Of a stretch of DNA of 64,000 nucleotides, positions 41,772-50,874 are shown in pieces. The DNA lies in the NCBI GenBank assembly GCA_025758045.1, contig CP107208.1, positions 124,001-188,000 of the forward strand, written 5' to 3'. The notes beneath the pieces are model-generated. The model saw only the letters and a list, made by a program, of their open reading frames with translations, did no database searches and had not been told where the DNA came from. Origin of the DNA: Oscillospiraceae bacterium (lineage in GTDB: Bacteria > Bacillota > Clostridia > Oscillospirales > Ruminococcaceae). A program made the position numbers and the translations under genes. Within the stretch, counting starts at the first letter, position 1, and every line of letters starts with the position of its first letter.

Positions 41772-41993
41772 ATGGCAGAATTTACCTATGAAGTTACCGA
41801 GCGCATCGCTGTGCTTTCTACCAACGCCCGCGGCTGGGAGCGCCAGCTGAATATGGTCAGCTGGAACGGCAACCCGCCGAAGTATGACATCCGCGATTGG
41901 TCTCCGGACGGCAGCCGCATGGCCAAGGGCATCAGCCTGACTGAGGAAGAGCTCAAGACCCTGAAAGACATCCTGAACGATATGGAACTGTGA
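41772..41993 (+). CDS. YdbC/PC4-like single-strand DNA-binding protein
   Basis: A 73-residue protein of the PC4/YdbC family, dimeric single-strand DNA binders. The pattern is EFTYEVTERIAVLSTNARGW, WNGNPPKYDIRDWSPDGSRM and a C-terminal helix TEEELKTLKDILNDM. AAAGGAG precedes the ATG. It is followed 7 bases later by the HD-domain gene, likely one transcript. Confidence 0.85.
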   Translation: MAEFTYEVTERIAVLSTNARGWERQLNMVSWNGNPPKYDIRDWSPDGSRMAKGISLTEEELKTLKDILNDMEL

Positions 41994-42000
41994 GGTTCGC

Positions 42001-42603
42001 ATGGAAGACTACCGCGCCCGGTTTGTGGAGATCTACAATAAAAACATCACGCGCCCCGGCGCGGACCGCCTGCTGAGCTGGCTGGAGACCACGGACTTTT
42101 TCACGGCCCCTGCCTCCACCCGCTACCACGGTGCCTGCGAGTGCGGCCTGGTCATGCACAGCCTGAACGTCTACGACGCGATGATGCAGCATTTTTACAC
42201 CGAGGGCGAAAACGCCGAAAGCTATGCCATCTGTGCCCTGCTGCACGACCTGTGCAAGGCTAATTTTTACAAAGTCAGCACCCGCAACGTGAAAAACGAC
42301 GCCACCGGCCAATGGGAGAAAGTGCCGTTTTACCAGGTGGCTGACCAGCTGCCCTACGGCCACGGCGAAAAGAGCGTGTATCTCATCGAGCATTTCATGC
42401 GCTTGAAAACCGCCGAGGCTATTGCTATCCGCTGGCATATGGGCGGGTTTGATGATGCCGTCCGCGGCGGCAGCTTTGCCGTGAGCGATGCCTACAACAG
42501 CTATCCCCTCGCTGTAAAGCTCCACATCGCCGACCTGACGGCAACTTACCTGATGGAGCAGGGCACCAGCGCTGTGGAAAACGGGCATCCCAAAAACAAA
42601 TGA
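42001..42603 (+). CDS. HD-domain metal-dependent phosphohydrolase-like protein
   Basis: A 200-residue HD-superfamily protein. Metal residues can be assigned to CGLVMHSLNVYDAM (His), ICALLHDLCKANFY (His-Asp) and LHIADLTATYL (Asp), with HGEKSVYLIEHF and IRWHMGGFD between. The best-known relatives cleave nucleotides or RNA 3' ends (YhaM-like), but the substrate cannot be fixed here. GTGAGG precedes the start. Paired with the single-strand DNA-binding YdbC-like gene. Confidence 0.82.
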   Translation: MEDYRARFVEIYNKNITRPGADRLLSWLETTDFFTAPASTRYHGACECGLVMHSLNVYDAMMQHFYTEGENAESYAICALLHDLCKANFYKVSTRNVKNDATGQWEKVPFYQVADQLPYGHGEKSVYLIEHFMRLKTAEAIAIRWHMGGFDDAVRGGSFAVSDAYNSYPLAVKLHIADLTATYLMEQGTSAVENGHPKNK

Positions 42604-42621
42604 TTTCATATCGCACCTAGC

Positions 42622-42655
42622 GGGCGTTGCCACCATGTGGCAACGCCCTTTTTTA
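42622..42655 (+). terminator. Terminator after the HD-domain gene
   Basis: GGGCGTTGCCA / TGGCAACGCCC stem with a 5-nt loop followed by TTTTTTAG. Confidence 0.92.
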
Positions 42656-42895
42656 GTGGGCTTCTTCCGCCGGGTGGGAAAACGGCTGCATAGGGTGCGT
42701 TTCGGGAAAATCGCTGTGTATATGCGCACGCAGTAAAACGGCCAGGTTCTTCCATATAGAGGTGTTCTTCCATTAGCGAATATGGTATACTCAGTTTAGT
42801 GCGGTAAATCGAAATTTGTGAAAGCAAAAAAATTCAAACAGCCTCATTGCATGGCTTATAAAAACAGGCTATGCTTAAAGCAGGAGGTGGCTATT

Positions 42896-43375
42896 ATGGC
42901 AAATGAAGATAAAAAAGATTTCAACGCTATGTTGCATGACAGTAAGGACATGCCTAAGTTTCAGACGATTACGGATGAAAAGAGCATAGAAAAATATGGT
43001 GGGGATAGAATGTACTTTGCACCGCCAATCGACTATGACAGAATTATGAAGTGTGTTCCCTATGGAAAAGTAATTACTGTTGGGGAAATTCGTGATTACT
43101 TCGCAGAACAAAACGGCGCAGATTTTACAGAGCCTATTACGGCGGGAATTTTTGTATCCATTGCAGCTTGGGCAAGCTATCAGCGCTCTGAGGATGAAAC
43201 GCCTTATTGGAGAACGCTGAAAGCAAATGGAGAGTTAAACGCAAAATATCCTGGAGGTATAGAAGCGCAGAAAGAAAAATTAGAAGCAGAAGGGCATACA
43301 ATTATTCAGCGGGGGCGCAAAAATATCAGTTATTATGTAAAAGATTATGAAAAGGCGATGTTTGAATTGAATTAG
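42896..43375 (+). CDS. MGMT-family alkyltransferase-like protein
   Basis: A 159-residue protein whose central part matches the DNA-binding domain of O6-methylguanine-DNA methyltransferases: CVPYGKVITVGEIRDYFAEQ (winged helix) and TPYWRTLKANGELNAKYPGG. The methyl-accepting PCHR motif is absent, so it is not a methyltransferase; alkyltransferase-like proteins flag lesions for excision repair. GGAGGTGG precedes the ATG. The gene is clearly richer in A/T than its neighbours (AAA, GAA, ATT codons), unlike the GC-rich codons around it, suggesting acquisition. Confidence 0.82.
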   Translation: MANEDKKDFNAMLHDSKDMPKFQTITDEKSIEKYGGDRMYFAPPIDYDRIMKCVPYGKVITVGEIRDYFAEQNGADFTEPITAGIFVSIAAWASYQRSEDETPYWRTLKANGELNAKYPGGIEAQKEKLEAEGHTIIQRGRKNISYYVKDYEKAMFELN

Positions 43376-43411
43376 ACAACTTCCAGTTTACCGTACTCGT
43401 TCCCGGCAGGG

Positions 43412-43433
43412 GTTGGGGCAGGTACGCCCCAAC
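43412..43433 (+). repeat. Short GC-rich hairpin
   Basis: GTTGGGGC / GCCCCAAC arms around a 6-nt loop, not followed by T residues. Possibly a decayed member of the dispersed repeats. Confidence 0.35.
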
Positions 43434-43505
43434 AAGAAACTGTCCGCGGGGCAAAAATTGAAAATTTGTGGCCACGGAACGATTCGTGCTCTCATAAACA
43501 ATAGA

Positions 43506-43556
43506 AAACCCAGAACTGCACAGCTGATTCAGCCAACAGTTCTGGGTTTCTTGTTA
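43506..43556 (+). terminator. Terminator of the alkyltransferase-like gene (usable on both strands)
   Basis: A 13-bp perfect stem AAACCCAGAACTG / CAGTTCTGGGTTT with an 18-nt loop, then CTTGTT on the plus strand; on the minus strand the flank is CTAT, poorer. The neighbouring adh gene ends 70 bases downstream in the opposite direction. Confidence 0.78.
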
Positions 43557-43627
43557 TCAGGTCAAAATACTGTTTTACGGGGGCCCTGCCATATGACGGG
43601 ACCTGCTTTTTCTACAAAAACAATCAA

Positions 43628-44809
43628 TTACTTCAACATCTTATAAATAGCTTCCATATCGCTCTGGTGCAGCACCTTGGCGGAGCCCTTGGCACCGCCG
43701 CAGGCGCGGGCGCAGCTGGCGGCCATCTCGGCCATCTGCTCGTCGGTGGGGTCGATGCCCAGCTCCTTGAAGTTGACGGGCATGCCGATGCGATGATAGA
43801 ACTCCTCCATCGCGGCGATACCGGCCAGCGCGGTCTCCTCATCGGTGGCACCGGGGGTCACGCCCATGACGTTGACGGCGTACTTCACAAAGCGGGGCAG
43901 GCAGTCCTTGTAGACATAGCGCGCCCAGCTGGGCCAGACTGCGGCCAGGCCTGCGCCGTGGGTGACGTTGAACATGCCGCCCATCTCATGCTCCAGCAGG
44001 TGGGGCATCCAGTCGCCGCCGTCGCTGCCGCAGCCGGTCAGGCCGTTGTGTGCCAGAGAGGACGCCCACATCACCTCGGCGCGGGCATCGTAGTTGCGCG
44101 GGTCGGTGTGCAGCACTTCAGCGTTGTGCATGACGGTGCGCAGCAGGCCTTCGGCCAGCGCGTCGGTCAGTTCCATCGTGCCGCTGTTGACAAAATAACG
44201 CTCCATCGTGTGCATCATGATGTCGGCACAGCCGGCCTCGGTCTGGTAGTCCGGCAGGGTCATGGTCAGTTCGGGGTCCATGATGGCAAACTTCGGGCGG
44301 GCCAGGTCGTCGTCGTAGGCGCGCTTTTCCTCGGTGTCGGTGTTGGTGATGACGCAGCTGTTGCTCATCTCAGAGCCAGCGGCGGCGATGGTCAGCACGG
44401 ATGCAACCGGGAAGCAGGCTTTGGCCTTGCGCTGGCCCGCGTACAGCTCCCAGACATCATGCTCCGGCTCAGCCAGGCCGTAAGCGATGGCCTTGCAGGA
44501 GTCGATGACCGAACCGCCGCCGACAGCCAGCAGGAAGTCTACGCCGTTGGCCTTGGACAGCTCAATGCCCTCGCGCACCTTGGCCAGATGCGGGTTAGGC
44601 ACAACGCCGCCCAGTTCCACGTGGAAGATGCCCGCCTCATCCAGCGACTTCTTGACGCGGTCCAGCACGCCGGAACGCACAGCGCTTTGGCCGCCGTAGT
44701 GGATCAGCACGCGGGTGCCGCCAAACTGCTTCATCAGCTCGCCGACTTTTTCGACCGAACCTTTGCCGAACGCGACTTTGGTCGGGGTATAATAGGTAAA
44801 TCCAAGCAT
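43628..44809 (-). CDS. Iron-containing alcohol dehydrogenase (butanol dehydrogenase-like)
   Basis: A 393-residue group III alcohol dehydrogenase that reduces aldehydes with NAD(P)H, probably a fermentation enzyme. NAD-binding VGGGSVIDSCKAIAYG is present; metal-ligand regions are the Asp of EAGCADIMMHTMERYF and the histidines of LEHEMGGMFNVTHGAGLA. The N-terminus FTYYTPTKVAFGKGSVEKVG is typical of the BdhA type. AGGAGG precedes the ATG. Confidence 0.92.
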   Translation of the reverse strand: MLGFTYYTPTKVAFGKGSVEKVGELMKQFGGTRVLIHYGGQSAVRSGVLDRVKKSLDEAGIFHVELGGVVPNPHLAKVREGIELSKANGVDFLLAVGGGSVIDSCKAIAYGLAEPEHDVWELYAGQRKAKACFPVASVLTIAAAGSEMSNSCVITNTDTEEKRAYDDDLARPKFAIMDPELTMTLPDYQTEAGCADIMMHTMERYFVNSGTMELTDALAEGLLRTVMHNAEVLHTDPRNYDARAEVMWASSLAHNGLTGCGSDGGDWMPHLLEHEMGGMFNVTHGAGLAAVWPSWARYVYKDCLPRFVKYAVNVMGVTPGATDEETALAGIAAMEEFYHRIGMPVNFKELGIDPTDEQMAEMAASCARACGGAKGSAKVLHQSDMEAIYKMLK

Positions 44810-44892
44810 TGTAAAAACCTCCTGCTAACTTTGGATGCTGCCAAAATCGTGTATCTTGCACAAAATTCAAGCGCATACATCCGTTTTTTCTA

Positions 44893-44921
44893 ATCATAGC
44901 ACAGAGCGCAGGCGGGTGCAA
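44893..44921 (-). promoter_or_regulatory. Sigma-A promoter of the alcohol dehydrogenase gene
   Basis: Minus strand TTGCAC, 17-bp spacer, TATGAT, with an 80-nt leader. Confidence 0.72.
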
Positions 44922-44951
44922 GAGGAAATTTTGTGGGCCTCATGGCAGGGC

Positions 44952-46121
44952 TTATTCCGTCGGCAGGCTGACGTCCCACTGGGCCAGCTCGACCAGCGGA
45001 TCGGTGTTTTTATCCACCAGTTTTACGGTCAGACCGGCGGCCTCGGCGGGGGCAGCGTCAAAGTCGTAGCTGACGGTGCTGTTGTCTGCACTGGGGCGGC
45101 TGCTGGCGCATTGCAGCTTTTGGCCATCCGCGGAGAACAGCTGCAGCGTGGCGCCTTCGGGGGCATCTGCCGATAGCTGTACCGTTACACGGGTCTCGCC
45201 GGGGGCAGCGATCACGCTGGACAGCGTATAGCCGTTGACTTCCGGTTCGGAAACCGTACCGATACGGTTGGCCATATCGTCGGACGAGACGGTAAAGTTC
45301 AGCTTCCAGCGGCCATCCAGCCTGGTGCGCAGATAGCTGCCGTCGGCATCATAGGCATTCTGCACGCCGGTCAAGCCCGCCACGGTCAGCTGGCAGTCGA
45401 TGGCAGCGGTGTCGCCGTTGTAGTCCGCCAGGTCATAGTCCATGGCGGCGGCGTAGGTGTGGTCGTCCACTTTTTCAAACACAAAACCGTTCTGGGGGTA
45501 AAGGGCCTGCCCGTTCGCTAGCAGGATGCCGTCGGCCTGCGCCTGGCAGATCTCGATCCAGCCTTCGCCGCCCGGATTCTGGGCCAGCCAGTCGTAACCC
45601 GCCAGACTGTCATTCCCGTCCGGGGCGGTCAGCGTCAGGCCGATGCGCAGGTAGAGGCCGTCGCAGTAGACCTGGTTCAGCGTCAGGGTGTAGGGGCTGG
45701 CGGTGCTGCTCTCCCCTGTCTCGCTCTGGCTTTCCGGTACGGCAGGCACTGCGGCCTGCTGGGCATAGCCGGAAAGCTGGTCGCTTTTCAGTTGTTTTTT
45801 GCTGTCATGCTGGTTGAGGAAACTGAACACATCCCCCACAAAGGGCAGACCCTCGGCCAGCGCAGGATTCACTGTATTGACCCCGCACAGTACGGCCATG
45901 CAGGCGGCGACTCCGGCCAGTGCCCTGCCCCAGACAGGAACGCGGCGGCGCTTGGCGGATTTTGCACGGTGTACAGATTTTTTGCGCGGTGCTTCGCCGG
46001 ATTCGACGTGTACTTTTGCCAGTACAGCATCGGCCAGGCGGTCGCTTTCGGCGGCGGTCAGCGGTGTTTCCTCGGTGGGCAGGGCGTCAAGCTCGTTCCA
46101 AAATGTATGCAGATCAGCCAT
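44952..46121 (-). CDS. DUF4179-like anti-sigma-type membrane protein
   Basis: A 389-residue protein: cytoplasmic N-terminus of about 60 residues, basic stop (KKSVHRAKSAKRRRVPVWGR), one transmembrane helix (ALAGVAACMAVLCGVNTV) and an extracytoplasmic region beginning NPALAEGLPFVGDVFSFLNQ, the DUF4179 signature, then two beta-rich domains. Its start overlaps the stop of the ECF sigma gene by 8 bp, so it is most likely the membrane-bound anti-sigma partner that senses an envelope signal. Confidence 0.85.
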   Translation of the reverse strand: MADLHTFWNELDALPTEETPLTAAESDRLADAVLAKVHVESGEAPRKKSVHRAKSAKRRRVPVWGRALAGVAACMAVLCGVNTVNPALAEGLPFVGDVFSFLNQHDSKKQLKSDQLSGYAQQAAVPAVPESQSETGESSTASPYTLTLNQVYCDGLYLRIGLTLTAPDGNDSLAGYDWLAQNPGGEGWIEICQAQADGILLANGQALYPQNGFVFEKVDDHTYAAAMDYDLADYNGDTAAIDCQLTVAGLTGVQNAYDADGSYLRTRLDGRWKLNFTVSSDDMANRIGTVSEPEVNGYTLSSVIAAPGETRVTVQLSADAPEGATLQLFSADGQKLQCASSRPSADNSTVSYDFDAAPAEAAGLTVKLVDKNTDPLVELAQWDVSLPTE

Positions 46122-46668
46122 GTGTATAACCCCTTTCCTGTAATTGGCGGCGCAGGCGGTCGCGCCCGCGGCTCAGCCGGGTGTTTACGGTGGATACCCG
46201 CAGATCCAGCGCGGCGGCGATCTCCCTGCTGGATTGCATCAGGTAGTATTTGCGCAGAAATATCTCACGGTCGGGCGGCTCCAGCGCTGCCACCAGCACG
46301 GCCAGCTCGTCGGCGGCATCCCCGGCCGGGTCGGCGGGCAGGTCGGCGATGGTGGCGGCCAGTTCATCGGTCAGCGGCAGAGTGTCGCGCCGCTGTAAGG
46401 CGCGGTAACGGTTGATGGCGGTATTCCGTGCTGTGACGATGAGCCAGGCCCGCACCGGTGTGCCGGTGGCTTCCAGCCGGGCGGCATTGCGCCACAGCGC
46501 CACAAATACATCGGCGGTACATTCCTCTATATCCCGGTCGTGCCCGGGCAGGATGCGGCGGGCAATGCCCCGCACCAGCGCAGCGTAGTCCCGCATGGCC
46601 CACCGCAGCCCGGTATCCGGGTCCTGCCGGATGGCCTGCAACAGCGTGGGCGTGGTGTTTGTTTGCAT
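46114..46668 (-). CDS. ECF-type RNA polymerase sigma factor
   Basis: A 184-residue sigma-70 family factor with only regions 2 and 4. Region 2 is DYAALVRGIARRILPGHDRD, IEECTADVFVALWRNAARLE and WLIVTARNTAINRYRAL; region 4 is LEPPDREIFLRKYYLMQSSR with the helix-turn-helix IAAALDLRVSTVNTRLSRGR. The ATG at 46668 has AAAGGAG nine bases upstream; the in-frame TTG at 46677 is too close to it. It is co-expressed with the DUF4179-like protein. Confidence 0.93.
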   Translation of the reverse strand: MQTNTTPTLLQAIRQDPDTGLRWAMRDYAALVRGIARRILPGHDRDIEECTADVFVALWRNAARLEATGTPVRAWLIVTARNTAINRYRALQRRDTLPLTDELAATIADLPADPAGDAADELAVLVAALEPPDREIFLRKYYLMQSSREIAAALDLRVSTVNTRLSRGRDRLRRQLQERGYTHG

Positions 46669-46755
46669 GAGCTTCAACTCCTTTTGTTTTGGCGCCTTTC
46701 ACTCTTATAGACAAGCGGGACGGAGAAAATCTTACAGGAAAATGGGGAAAAGTTT

Positions 46756-46784
46756 CGGGCCGATGACGAGCATCGTCCCCTACA
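46756..46784. repeat. Dispersed palindromic repeat, family 1 (half copy)
   Basis: CGGGCCGATGACGAGCATCG followed by TCCCCTACA: the right half of the family-1 element. Confidence 0.55.
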
Positions 46785-46802
46785 GAAGTGGAGCGTGAGG
46801 CA

Positions 46803-46834
46803 ACAAAAAACTCCCCGATCTTCATCGGGGAGTT
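46803..46834 (-). terminator. Terminator of the DivIVA-like gene
   Basis: Minus strand AACTCCCCGAT-GAAG-ATCGGGGAGTT followed by TTTTGTTG. Confidence 0.93.
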
Positions 46835-46844
46835 TATGTACAAA

Positions 46845-47873
46845 TTATTGGTTATCGCCCATGCGGTCGATCTGATCCTGCAATAGCTGGGATACTGGGC
46901 GGTTCACGCTGCGCAGGCGGCGTACCGGCTTGGCGGGCGCACGGTGCGGCGTTGCCTTGACCCGGAACTTCTCCGGCTTGGGCGGTGCGGCCTGGGGCTG
47001 AGGCTGCTGCGCAGGCTGGGGAGTCTGGGGTACAGGCTGCGGCACAACCGGTACGGCGGGCGCACTTTCCGTGGGCAACGGCTCCACGGGAATATCCGTC
47101 TCCGGGGTGCCCTGGGCATAATCGCGCATTTCCACGCCCAGCTCCTTCAACTCGGCCTCGGTCTCATCCAACGCCTGGTAGATGGCCAGAGTCAGGTTAT
47201 CGAGGTCCAAAGTGGCAGCGCTCAAACGCTGATCCACCCGTGCCAGGCGGTCGCGCACCAGCATTACGCCGGAGGCAATGCCCCGGGCATTCTCGGCCAT
47301 GCGGGACTTCTGGGTGTCGGCCTGCTGCTTCAGCTCCTTTTCGGCGCTCTCGGCATACAGCTTGGCATCGGCCAGAATTTTCTGGGCTTCCAGCTTGGCT
47401 TCCCGCACTACATCGGGCGTGGGGGCCGGGGCTGCGTTCAACTGGCGGGCTGCAGCCAACTGCTGTGTCAGCGTTTCGTTCTGTTGCTGCAGGTCGTGGC
47501 ATTTCAGCTGCCAGATGTTGGCATTTTTCTGGATCTCCCGGTGCTCGCTCTGCACGCTTTCAGCGACGGATTGAGCTTTTTGCAGCTGCTCGTCGCTTTC
47601 GTGGCGTTTGCTCTCGGCCAGGTCAGCCCGCTGGTTGGCGGCGGCTAACTCGGCTTTCAGGGCCTCGATGCGGGCTTCGGCATCACTGCGCTGGCTGCGC
47701 AGATCATCCAGCTGGGCTTGAAGCTGGCGCAGCTTTTCCTGGTATTCCAGTTCGTGCTGCTGGGCTTCGTTGGCGAGCGTGTTCATGTACGCCAGGACAT
47801 CATTTTTATCGAAGCCGCCAAACATACGGGAGCGGAACCCCTGCTCCTGTATGTTCATGGAATCAGATGGCAT
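46845..47873 (-). CDS. DivIVA-domain cell-division protein
   Basis: A 342-residue coiled-coil protein. The N-terminus FRSRMFGGFDKNDVLAYMNTL is the DivIVA/GpsB membrane-binding motif; residues about 35-240 are nearly continuous heptads, and a Pro/Gln-rich linker leads to a basic tail (KFRVKATPHRAPAKPVRRLR). DivIVA proteins bind negatively curved membrane at poles and septa. It directly follows ftsZ (43-base gap), consistent with a role at the division site. Confidence 0.87.
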   Translation of the reverse strand: MPSDSMNIQEQGFRSRMFGGFDKNDVLAYMNTLANEAQQHELEYQEKLRQLQAQLDDLRSQRSDAEARIEALKAELAAANQRADLAESKRHESDEQLQKAQSVAESVQSEHREIQKNANIWQLKCHDLQQQNETLTQQLAAARQLNAAPAPTPDVVREAKLEAQKILADAKLYAESAEKELKQQADTQKSRMAENARGIASGVMLVRDRLARVDQRLSAATLDLDNLTLAIYQALDETEAELKELGVEMRDYAQGTPETDIPVEPLPTESAPAVPVVPQPVPQTPQPAQQPQPQAAPPKPEKFRVKATPHRAPAKPVRRLRSVNRPVSQLLQDQIDRMGDNQ

Positions 47874-47916
47874 GGCGTTTTACATCCTCTCGCGGAAAAT
47901 TTAAAGTCAGGGGCGA

Positions 47917-49152
<1,236 letters not shown>

Positions 49153-49249
49153 GAGTGTATCCCCCTAAGTGTTTGTTTAAAGTGGCACAGGACCCAGGGC
49201 AGGCCCTGTAAATGGGCACACTGGTCCGTGGATTTTTTGCATATAACTG

Positions 49250-49278
49250 ATTATTAGAATACCAAATTTTCCTGTCAA
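49250..49278 (-). promoter_or_regulatory. Sigma-A promoter of ftsZ-divIVA
   Basis: Minus strand perfect TTGACA, 17-bp spacer, AATAAT (a weak -10 but in place), with a leader of about 90 nt. Confidence 0.6.
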
Positions 49279-49383
49279 TTTCAATACCTGCGCCAGAATT
49301 TTGCAAAAAAATGCCCTCATCACCGCAGAATCCACCAATACGGGCCGGGGGGATGCCCGGTTTTTGGCAGGAACGTAGAAAAA

Positions 49384-50649
49384 TTATGTCTTTTCTGTGA
49401 TGCAATCGGCCCCAAGGGTGCGCAGATCGCCGGGCAAATCGGCATAACCGCGGGGAATATGGCCGGGGTCCCGCAGGAGGGTCACGCCTTCGGCCCCCAG
49501 TGCAGCCAGCAGCAGGGCGGCCCCGCCGCGCAGGTCGGGGGCAGTCACCGCGGCTCCGTGCAGGGCTGCGCGGCCGTCCATATAAAGTGTACGCCCGGCG
49601 GTGCGGCACCCTGCCCCCAGGGCGGCAAAGCCCTCGGCGCAGGCAAAGCGGCGGGCAAACAGGTGGTCGTAGATCTCGCTGGGGGCGTCGGCGGTCAGCA
49701 GCACGGCGGCAGCCAGGGGCGCGGTATCGGTGGCAAAGGCGGGCCAGGCGTTGGCGCAAAGCGTTTGCCCGCCGCGCAAAGGCCGGGCGGGGCTTCGGGC
49801 CAGCGTGACGGTGGTATCCTGGCGGGCAACATCCACGCCCGCCGCCTGCAAAAAGTCGAGAAAGGCCGCATAATAGGCGGGGGCGCAGTGGGTGACGGTC
49901 ACCTCTCCCCCGGCGCAGGCCAGGGCGGCGGCGTAGGTGGCGGCGGCAATGCGGTCTGGCAGGGGCGTCCAGGCGGTGCCCTGCAAAGGCTTGCCGCCCT
50001 GTATCACCACCACCGGCGTACCGGCCCCGGTGATGTGCGCCCCGCAGGCACGCAGAAAGTTCGCTAGGTCGCATATTTCTGGCTCGCAGGCAGCCCCGCG
50101 CAGGATGGTTGTGCCGCCCGCCTGGGTCGCGGCCATCATCAGGGTCATGGTAGCCCCCACGCTGGGCAGGCGCAGGGCGAAATCTACCCCGTGGAGCGGT
50201 CCGCGCCGCCGCAGTGTCACGGCGATGCCCTCCAATTCCACCTGGGCACCCATGGCCGCCAGCCCGGCCAGGTGGATGTCGACGGGACGGGGGCCCAGCT
50301 TGCAGCCACCGGGCAGCGGCAGGCGCACCTCGCCCACCCGGCAGAGCAGCGGTGCCAGGTAGAACACCGAGCTGCGCATGGCCCCGGCGAGGTAGTCGGG
50401 AATCTCCCCTTGCAGGTCTTGGCCGGGGGCAACGAACAGGTCACTCCCCTGCCGTTCGGCCTTGGCACCCACGGATTGCAGCAGCGCCAGGCTGGTGGCG
50501 ACATCGGCCAGGGGCGGCACGGCCCGCAGGCGGCTGGGGGTACGGCACAGCAGGGTGGCAGCCAGCAGCGGCAGTACGCTGTTTTTGGCGGCGGCGGGCC
50601 GTATGCGGCCGTGAAGCGTCCGCCCGCCGGTGATGGTGATAAGTTGCAT
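49384..50649 (-). CDS. murA: UDP-N-acetylglucosamine 1-carboxyvinyltransferase (MurA-type)
   Basis: A 421-residue EPSP-synthase-fold enzyme transferring enolpyruvate to UDP-GlcNAc, the committed step of peptidoglycan synthesis. Motifs are TGGRTLHGRIRPAAAKNSVL (Lys of the active site), LPGGCKLGPRPVDIHLAG with the fosfomycin-target Cys, and LRLPSVGATMTLMMAAT. The C-terminal RGGAALLLAALGAEG is as expected. The gene is more GC-rich and more divergent than typical MurA, so it may be the second paralogue of the genome. GGGGGT precedes the ATG. Confidence 0.9.
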   Translation of the reverse strand: MQLITITGGRTLHGRIRPAAAKNSVLPLLAATLLCRTPSRLRAVPPLADVATSLALLQSVGAKAERQGSDLFVAPGQDLQGEIPDYLAGAMRSSVFYLAPLLCRVGEVRLPLPGGCKLGPRPVDIHLAGLAAMGAQVELEGIAVTLRRRGPLHGVDFALRLPSVGATMTLMMAATQAGGTTILRGAACEPEICDLANFLRACGAHITGAGTPVVVIQGGKPLQGTAWTPLPDRIAAATYAAALACAGGEVTVTHCAPAYYAAFLDFLQAAGVDVARQDTTVTLARSPARPLRGGQTLCANAWPAFATDTAPLAAAVLLTADAPSEIYDHLFARRFACAEGFAALGAGCRTAGRTLYMDGRAALHGAAVTAPDLRGGAALLLAALGAEGVTLLRDPGHIPRGYADLPGDLRTLGADCITEKT

Positions 50650-50693
50650 GGGTACCCCCTTTTACGCTGGCTGTGCGTGGAAATTGTAGAGGA

Positions 50694-50749
50694 TGTAGGG
50701 GCGAACAACGTGTCAAGCCCGCGGGCGGATGCGAGCATCCACCCCTACA
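50694..50749. repeat. Dispersed palindromic repeat, family 1
   Basis: TGTAGGGGCG...GGATGCGAGCATCCACCCCTACA, 56 bp, the first of two neighbouring copies upstream of murA. Confidence 0.8.
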
Positions 50750-50769
50750 AATCCAGCCACATGGCCTGC

Positions 50770-50848
50770 TGTAGGGGCCGATGCTTGCATCGGCCCGTAA
50801 ACCCTGCGGCAACGCAAGGCTCTGCGGGCGACACTGCTCGCCCCTATA
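50770..50848. repeat. Dispersed palindromic repeat, family 1 (second adjacent copy)
   Basis: TGTAGGGGCCGATGCTTGC at the left and GCTCGCCCCTATA at the right, with a GC-rich insert containing CCTGCGGCAACGCAAGG. 20 bases after the copy at 50694. Confidence 0.75.
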
Positions 50849-50874
50849 CTTATATGTCACAAATCGCGCCGGCA

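Noticed and set aside
42656..42895. A gene between the HD-domain gene and the alkyltransferase-like gene
   Set aside because: Only short frames without ribosome binding sites; the region holds a terminator and a weak -10-like TATACT (42785-42790) but nothing coding.
43412..43433. Terminator after the alkyltransferase-like gene
   Set aside because: Hairpin lacks a T-tract; the true terminator is at 43506-43556.
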